From Solidesulfovibrio sp. (GTDB lineage: Bacteria > Desulfobacterota > Desulfovibrionia > Desulfovibrionales > Desulfovibrionaceae): a stretch of 64,000 nucleotides of DNA. Of the stretch, positions 59,509 through 64,000 are shown piece after piece. Location of the stretch: positions 5,951-69,950 of the forward strand of contig NZ_JBCFBA010000021.1 in the NCBI RefSeq assembly GCF_038562415.1, written 5' to 3'. The translations under genes and the position numbers were made by a program. Numbering within the stretch: position 1 is the first letter of the stretch; each line of letters begins with the position of its first letter. Under the pieces are notes generated by a model. The model worked only from the letters and a program-made list of their open reading frames with translations, was not told the origin of the DNA and searched no databases.

Positions 59509-60585
59509 CTAGCCGGAATAAAAAATGTCCTGGCCGTCCCGTCGCCGCTGCACCGAGCCCGCGGCCTCCAGGCCGTCCAGGGCCGCCTGAACGGCGACGA
59601 GGGGCTCGCCCAGGGCCGCGGCCAGGACGGCGGCGGTCTGGGGGCGCCTGGTCACCGAGGCCAGGACGCGCGCGGCCGTATCACCGGCCCGATCGGCCGC
59701 CCTGGGCGCGGCCGCGTCGGCCGTGTCGGGAGCGGCCGTATCGGCCGCCCGGCGCGCGGCCAGGGCGGCGGGGCCATGGCCCCCGGCGACGGCGTCCGCC
59801 CCCGGCCCGACCGCCAAGGCCCGGCGAAACCGCGACAACACCGCGGCCGGCACGGCCTTGGCCTGGGGATAGGCCCCGGGGCGCGACAAGGTGACGACAT
59901 CGACCCGGGTCGGGGCAAGTTCGCGGCAAAAATCCCGCAGCAAGGCCAGGTTCTCCTCGGAATCGTTGATCCCGGCCGCCAGCAGCACTTCCAGATACAG
60001 GGACCCGTCGTAGCCCGAACGAAAATCGAGCAGCCCCCGGCGCAGGCCGGCCAGGTCGAGGCCGGCCTGGGGGCGGTTGAGCCGCCCGTACTCGGCCGCC
60101 ACCAGCGTGTCCATGGACGGCAACACGATGTCGGCCAGTCGAAGCGCTCCCCGGACGTCCGGATCGGACAGCAGGCTCGAATTGGTGAGCACGGCCACCG
60201 GGACGTCGGGGAAAAGTTCCTTGGCGCCGGCGAGGATGGCGCCGCAGTCGCTGTTGAGCGTGGGTTCGCCGAGGCCGCCCAGGGTCACGGCGTCGGGCCG
60301 GGGATGGCCGGCCGCCTTCCAGGCGGCCAGTTCCGCCAGGAGCCGGGCCGCCGGCACATAGGGCTTGCGGGCCAAGGTCAACGCCTCGGTGGGACCGGCC
60401 TCGCAGTAGAGGCAATCGAACGTGCAGATCCGCGCGCCGAGCAGGTCGAGGCCCAGCGACAATCCGAGGCGGCCCGAAGCGACGGGTCCGAAAATGCAGC
60501 GTGAGGGGTCCGTGGCGCGATCCTCCTTGTCGCGTCGCGCAAACGGCTTGACAGGCCCGGCCCGCCCGGGGACAAGGGCCGTCAT
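59509..60585 (-). CDS. Radical SAM protein with low-complexity C-terminal insert
   Basis: The 358-residue protein has the radical SAM cluster motif CTFDCLYC near residue 54 (Cx3Cx2C), then GGLGEPTLN near 103 (SAM GGE-like) and a barrel to about 250. A low-complexity Ala/Asp/Arg stretch (about 283-312) separates it from a winged-helix-like C-terminus (QTAAVLAAALGEPL). It resembles the MoaA/YfkA-type group of unknown substrate. It is divergent from trmI with only 20 bases between the two starts. Confidence 0.8.
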   Translation of the reverse strand: MTALVPGRAGPVKPFARRDKEDRATDPSRCIFGPVASGRLGLSLGLDLLGARICTFDCLYCEAGPTEALTLARKPYVPAARLLAELAAWKAAGHPRPDAVTLGGLGEPTLNSDCGAILAGAKELFPDVPVAVLTNSSLLSDPDVRGALRLADIVLPSMDTLVAAEYGRLNRPQAGLDLAGLRRGLLDFRSGYDGSLYLEVLLAAGINDSEENLALLRDFCRELAPTRVDVVTLSRPGAYPQAKAVPAAVLSRFRRALAVGPGADAVAGGHGPAALAARRAADTAAPDTADAAAPRAADRAGDTAARVLASVTRRPQTAAVLAAALGEPLVAVQAALDGLEAAGSVQRRRDGQDIFYSG

Positions 60586-60605
60586 CAAGCGAACCGGAGC
60601 GTACC

Positions 60606-61517
60606 GTGAAACAGGGCGATTTGATACTTCTGGTCTCCCCCAAGGGCAAGCGATATCTGCGGCGTTTCGTGCCGGATATGATCCTGCACACCCAGGAAGG
60701 CATGATCCGTTTCGCCGACGTGGCCCAGGCCGGTTGCGGCGGCGCGGTCACCACCCACCTCGGCCACCCCTTCCGCATCCTGCGGCCCTCGACCTACGAC
60801 CTGGTCAAGGGCGTCAAGCGCTCGACCCAGATCATGTATCCCAAGGAGATCGGCTACGTCCTGCTCAAGCTCGGCATCGGCCCCGGCGTGCGGGTCATCG
60901 AGGCCGGCAGCGGCTCGGGCGGGTTGACCCTGGCCCTGGCCTGGCACGTGGGCGACACGGGCCGGGTCTACACCTTCGAGCGCCGGCCGGAATTTTTCGC
61001 CCTGTCCGGGGAGAACCTCGAGGCCGTGGGCCTGTGCGGCCGGGTCAGCCGGTTCCACCACGACATCGCCACCGGTTTCTTACCCGATTGTCATGTTCCC
61101 GGCGACCCCCTGACCGACCCGAGCGACGCCGACGCCCTGTTTCTCGACGTGCGCACGCCCTGGGACTACCTGGAAGCGGCGGCCGCCGTGGTGCGGCCGG
61201 GCGCGCCCGTGGGCTTTTTGCTGCCCACCGTCAACCAGATCAGCGAACTGCTGGCGGCCATGGCGGCCTCGCCCTTCGAGGACGTGGAAGTGCTCGAAAT
61301 CCTGGTGCGCCGCTACAAGCCCGTGCCCGAGCGCCTGCGGCCCGAGGACCGCATGGTGGCCCACACGGGCTTTCTGGTCTTCGCCCGCCACGGTGGCCTG
61401 GCCGCCTATCGCCGGCCGGCCCCCCTGCCGCCCGCCCCCGGGCCCGACAACGGCCACGCCGATCCCGACGCCGGCCCCGACGACGCCCGGGCCGGCGAGG
61501 ACGCCGCGACCGATTGA
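60606..61517 (+). CDS. trmI: tRNA (adenine-58-N1)-methyltransferase TrmI
   Basis: The 303-residue enzyme methylates N1 of A58 in the tRNA T-loop with SAM. The N-terminal barrel has KGKRYLRRF and HLGHPFRILRPSTYDL; the Rossmann domain has PKEIGYVLLKLGIGPGVRVIEAGSGSGGLT (split: YPKEIGYVLL, then VIEAGSGSGGLTLAL) and a DVRTPWDYLEA segment near 180. It begins at GTG, with CGGAGC upstream. The last 30 residues are an acidic Pro/Asp tail. Homotetramer is the family norm. Confidence 0.92.
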   Translation: MKQGDLILLVSPKGKRYLRRFVPDMILHTQEGMIRFADVAQAGCGGAVTTHLGHPFRILRPSTYDLVKGVKRSTQIMYPKEIGYVLLKLGIGPGVRVIEAGSGSGGLTLALAWHVGDTGRVYTFERRPEFFALSGENLEAVGLCGRVSRFHHDIATGFLPDCHVPGDPLTDPSDADALFLDVRTPWDYLEAAAAVVRPGAPVGFLLPTVNQISELLAAMAASPFEDVEVLEILVRRYKPVPERLRPEDRMVAHTGFLVFARHGGLAAYRRPAPLPPAPGPDNGHADPDAGPDDARAGEDAATD

Positions 61518-61550
61518 CCTCGCCCGGGGCAAGCGCTACTACTTCATACC

Positions 61551-63191
61551 ATGCCCCACCTCGCGTCCAGCTTCGAAGCGCCGCGCGCCGTCAAGCGCCT
61601 CCTCGACCCGCTGACGCAACTGCTGGGGGTGCCGGTGGCGGTCCAGGCCTCGGCCAACACGCCGGCCTGGCCCGACCCCGGACGCGAGGCCCATGCCATC
61701 CTGCACCGGGCGTTCCCCGAACGCGGGGAGTGCCCTCTCCTGGCCGATCCGGACACCATTCCCGTCAATGGCGACCCGCCGACCACGCCGTGCCCCCTGG
61801 GGCTGACGGTACGCCGTTTCGCCCTGCCCCTGGGCGAGTCCCAGACCGGGCTTTTGACCGTGGGGCCGTATTTCAAGCGCGCCCAGGACCGCCAGGCCCT
61901 GGCCGGCCGGTCCAAGGCCGCCGATGCCGCCCTGGCCATCCTGCCGGGCCTGTCCCCGGAGCGCCATGCCATCCTGAAAAACTTCTACCGGGAATTCGCC
62001 ACGTTCGTCGGTTCGGCCGCCAAGGCCGGCGCGGCCAAGGAAACCTTCCTGGCCAACATGAGCCATGAGCTGCGCACCCCCTTAAACGGCATCATGGGCA
62101 TGCTGAGCCTGCTGCTCCAAAGCGAGCTGCCCGAGCGTCAGCGCCGGTTCCTGGAACTGGCCATGGACGCCTCCAACCAGTTGCTCGGCGTGGTCAACGA
62201 CCTGCTGGAAATGACCAACATCTCCATGGGCCGCCTGGAACTGGCCGACGAACCCTTTGCCCTGCGCCAGGGCCTGGCGCCGCTTTTCGCGGCCTGGGCC
62301 GAGGAGGCCCAGGGCCGGGGGCTCGATTTCGCCGCGGAAGTGGATGCCGACGTGCCCGAGGAACTGACCGGGGACCTGGCCAGGCTGCGCCAGATCCTGC
62401 TCAACCTCATCGGCAACGCCGTGAAGTTCACACCCAACGGCTCGGTTTCGGTACGCGTGTCCCTCCAACCGGCCGCAGGCAACCCCGACGAAGCCGTCCT
62501 CCTTTTTTGCGTGCGCGATACCGGCATCGGCATTCCCAAGGAAAAGCAGCAGGTCATTTTCGAGAGCTTCACCATCGGCGAGCATTTCCTCAACAAGCGG
62601 TTCGGCAACACCGGCCTGGGGCTTTCCATCTCCAAGGAAATCGTGGAAAAAATGGGCGGGAGCCTGAGCCTTGACAGCGCGCCCGGCCAGGGAAGCGTTT
62701 TTTCGTTTTGCGCCGCCTTCCGGCGGGCCACGCCCCTGGGGGCGGTTTCGCCGGCCCGGCCCCTGCCCTTCATCTGCCAGGGCGCGGTCATCGCCTACGC
62801 CGAGGACGAGCCCGTCAGCCGCCTGCTCGTGCGCCGCATCCTCGAAGACCGGGGCTATGTGCCGCTGGTCGTCGAATCGGTCACCGGGCTGCTGGCGGCC
62901 TTGGCCGCCAAACCGGTGGACATGGTGCTCATGGACGTGCAGATGCCCGAAATGGACGGTCTGGAGACCACGGCCCGCATCCGTTCCGGCGCCGTGCCCG
63001 GCGTAGCCCCGGACATCCCCATCATCGGCCTGTCCGCCAGCGCCGACGCCAGGGCCCGCGACCGGGGGCTGGCCGCCGGCATGGATGGCTACATCGTCAA
63101 GCCCGTCACCCGAAAACGCCTCATCGAGGCCGTGGAAACCGCCCTGTCGCGGACCTACGCCGCAAATCACTTGATCTCCACACCCGGCTGA
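61551..63191 (+). CDS. Hybrid histidine kinase with PocR-like sensor
   Basis: The 546-residue protein has an N-terminal sensor resembling PocR (about 5-155; cysteines at C61 and C81 and GLTVRRFALPLGE-type residues), a HisKA domain with phospho-acceptor H172 (NMSHELRTPLNG), an HATPase domain (N-box NLIGNAVKFTPNG near 285, GNTGLGLSISKEIV near 352) and a receiver domain with D462 (VLMDVQMPEMDG). No membrane helix is found, so it reads a cytosolic signal. Its partner for downstream phosphotransfer is not in the window. It follows trmI by 33 bases. Confidence 0.9.
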   Translation: MPHLASSFEAPRAVKRLLDPLTQLLGVPVAVQASANTPAWPDPGREAHAILHRAFPERGECPLLADPDTIPVNGDPPTTPCPLGLTVRRFALPLGESQTGLLTVGPYFKRAQDRQALAGRSKAADAALAILPGLSPERHAILKNFYREFATFVGSAAKAGAAKETFLANMSHELRTPLNGIMGMLSLLLQSELPERQRRFLELAMDASNQLLGVVNDLLEMTNISMGRLELADEPFALRQGLAPLFAAWAEEAQGRGLDFAAEVDADVPEELTGDLARLRQILLNLIGNAVKFTPNGSVSVRVSLQPAAGNPDEAVLLFCVRDTGIGIPKEKQQVIFESFTIGEHFLNKRFGNTGLGLSISKEIVEKMGGSLSLDSAPGQGSVFSFCAAFRRATPLGAVSPARPLPFICQGAVIAYAEDEPVSRLLVRRILEDRGYVPLVVESVTGLLAALAAKPVDMVLMDVQMPEMDGLETTARIRSGAVPGVAPDIPIIGLSASADARARDRGLAAGMDGYIVKPVTRKRLIEAVETALSRTYAANHLISTPG

Positions 63192-63247
63192 GCTATAAAA
63201 CCTCTCTTTTTCCCGCCACGGGATTTCGCCTCCAAAGGAGACCCGTC

Positions 63248-64000
63248 ATGACCCGCAAGGACCGAACCGAGGGCATCTATTCCCGCCGGGAAGTGCTCGA
63301 CGAATCCGAACGCCGGCAGTACTACCAGATCCAGATCAAGGATCTGCTGTCCTACGCCTACCGGTATTCCGAGGACGTCAAGAAACGCTTCGACCGTGCC
63401 CAGTTCCAGGCTTCCAAATTCAAGACCCTCTCGGACCTCAAGCACATTCCCATTCTCAAGAAGAAAGAGCTGATCTTTCTCCAGTCCATGGGGCCGCGCC
63501 TGGGAGGGCTTTTAACCAAGGACATGGGCGAGTTGCGCCGCATCTTCCTCTCCCCGGGCCCCATCTTCGACCCCGAGGACCGCGAGGACGACTACTGGGG
63601 CTGGACCGAGGGCTTCTACGCCTGCGGCTTCCGCTCCGGCGACCTGGTCCAGGTGACCTTCAATTACCACCTGACCCCGGCCGGGCTGATGTTCGAGGAG
63701 CCGCTCAAAAACCTCGGCTGCGCCGTGATGCCCGCCGGGCCGGGCAACTCCGCCACCCAGCTCGAGGTCATGCAGAAGCTGCGGGCCACGGGCTACGTCG
63801 GCACGCCGAGCTACCTCATGCACCTGGCCCAGAAGGGCGAGGAGATGGGGCTCAACCTGCGCAAGGACCTCTACATGGAAGTGGCCTTCGTCACCGGCGA
63901 GAAATTCTCCGAAAAGCTGCGCGCCAACCTGGAGAAGAAATTCGACATCATCATGCGCCAGGGCTACGGCACGGCCGATGTCGGCTGCGTGGGCTACGAA
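63248..64000 (+). CDS. Adenylate-forming ligase, PaaK-like (partial, runs off window)
   Basis: The first 251 codons are open to the window end. The N-terminus (RRQYYQIQIKDLLSYAYRYS, then FQASKFKTLSDLKHIPILKK) matches phenylacetate-CoA ligase and related AMP-forming enzymes. The expected SSGTTG-like P-loop appears altered (near residues 95-105, LSPGPIFDP), followed by an LNLRKDLYMEVAFVTGE region and RQGYGTADVGC near 238. This looks like the group of PaaK-type proteins found in Desulfovibrio that activate aryl or branched acids; the substrate is unknown. AAAGGAG lies 7 bases before the ATG. Confidence 0.78.
   Translation, partial: MTRKDRTEGIYSRREVLDESERRQYYQIQIKDLLSYAYRYSEDVKKRFDRAQFQASKFKTLSDLKHIPILKKKELIFLQSMGPRLGGLLTKDMGELRRIFLSPGPIFDPEDREDDYWGWTEGFYACGFRSGDLVQVTFNYHLTPAGLMFEEPLKNLGCAVMPAGPGNSATQLEVMQKLRATGYVGTPSYLMHLAQKGEEMGLNLRKDLYMEVAFVTGEKFSEKLRANLEKKFDIIMRQGYGTADVGCVGYE

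Overview
The window is 64 kb of high-GC bacterial chromosome. The mix of genes fits a Desulfovibrio-type sulfate reducer (Desulfovibrionaceae): a LutABC-type lactate oxidation operon, NifU-type three-domain and NifS-type Fe-S assembly proteins, a TauE/SafE anion exporter, a MscS channel with a DUF3772-like region, and bactofilin. The strong G/C third-position bias gives very long overlapping false frames on both strands. The taxonomic call is inference from gene content, not from a marker gene.

The left arm (1-29741) is core chromosome. It holds thiL, a DMT-family transporter, trmO-like, TauE/SafE, nupC, a DksA-type zinc finger protein, a Tat-exported metallophosphoesterase, a PHP phosphoesterase, a phosphoglycerate mutase-like and nucleotidylyltransferase pair, a potassium channel, an HD-GYP protein, a SRAP protein, tlyA, a nitroreductase, a CHASE2 adenylate cyclase with a FecR-like partner, lutCBA, a citrate synthase homologue with altered active-site residues, a MscS channel, a lipoprotein, bactofilin, a secreted papain-like protease, ugd, pdxJ and acpS.

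From 29717 to 46966 a 17.2-kb integrated island sits in the 3' end of a tRNA-His gene. A 76-bp near-perfect direct repeat marks its ends, and the right copy restores the tRNA. The island carries a tyrosine integrase, an AlpA-like HTH protein and a Toprim/DUF3987 primase-type protein, which is the core set of a P4-like satellite. No capsid or conjugation genes are visible. Its cargo is a type I restriction-modification operon in the order hsdM, rhuM, hsdS, a HELAH gluzincin-like protein, a PD-(D/E)XK-like/DUF5655 protein, hsdR. The first five genes are joined by 4-base start/stop overlaps. The nuclease-like gene has a G10 tract in its interdomain linker, and rhuM contains a 29-bp perfect palindrome. 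Two AT-rich or isolated genes of unknown function and a broken IS3-type transposase complete the island.

The right arm (46941-64000) returns to core genes: tRNA-His, murA, sdaA, a Cys-rich secreted protein, nifS/nifU, crcB with a DUF190-CBS partner, ndk, proC, a cold shock protein, cbiB, queH, rng, a radical SAM protein, trmI, a hybrid histidine kinase and the 5' part of a PaaK-like adenylate-forming ligase that runs off the window.

The main candidates for something new are the enlarged, possibly phase-variable type I RM operon on the satellite-like island and the citrate synthase homologue lacking four of seven catalytic or substrate-binding residues.
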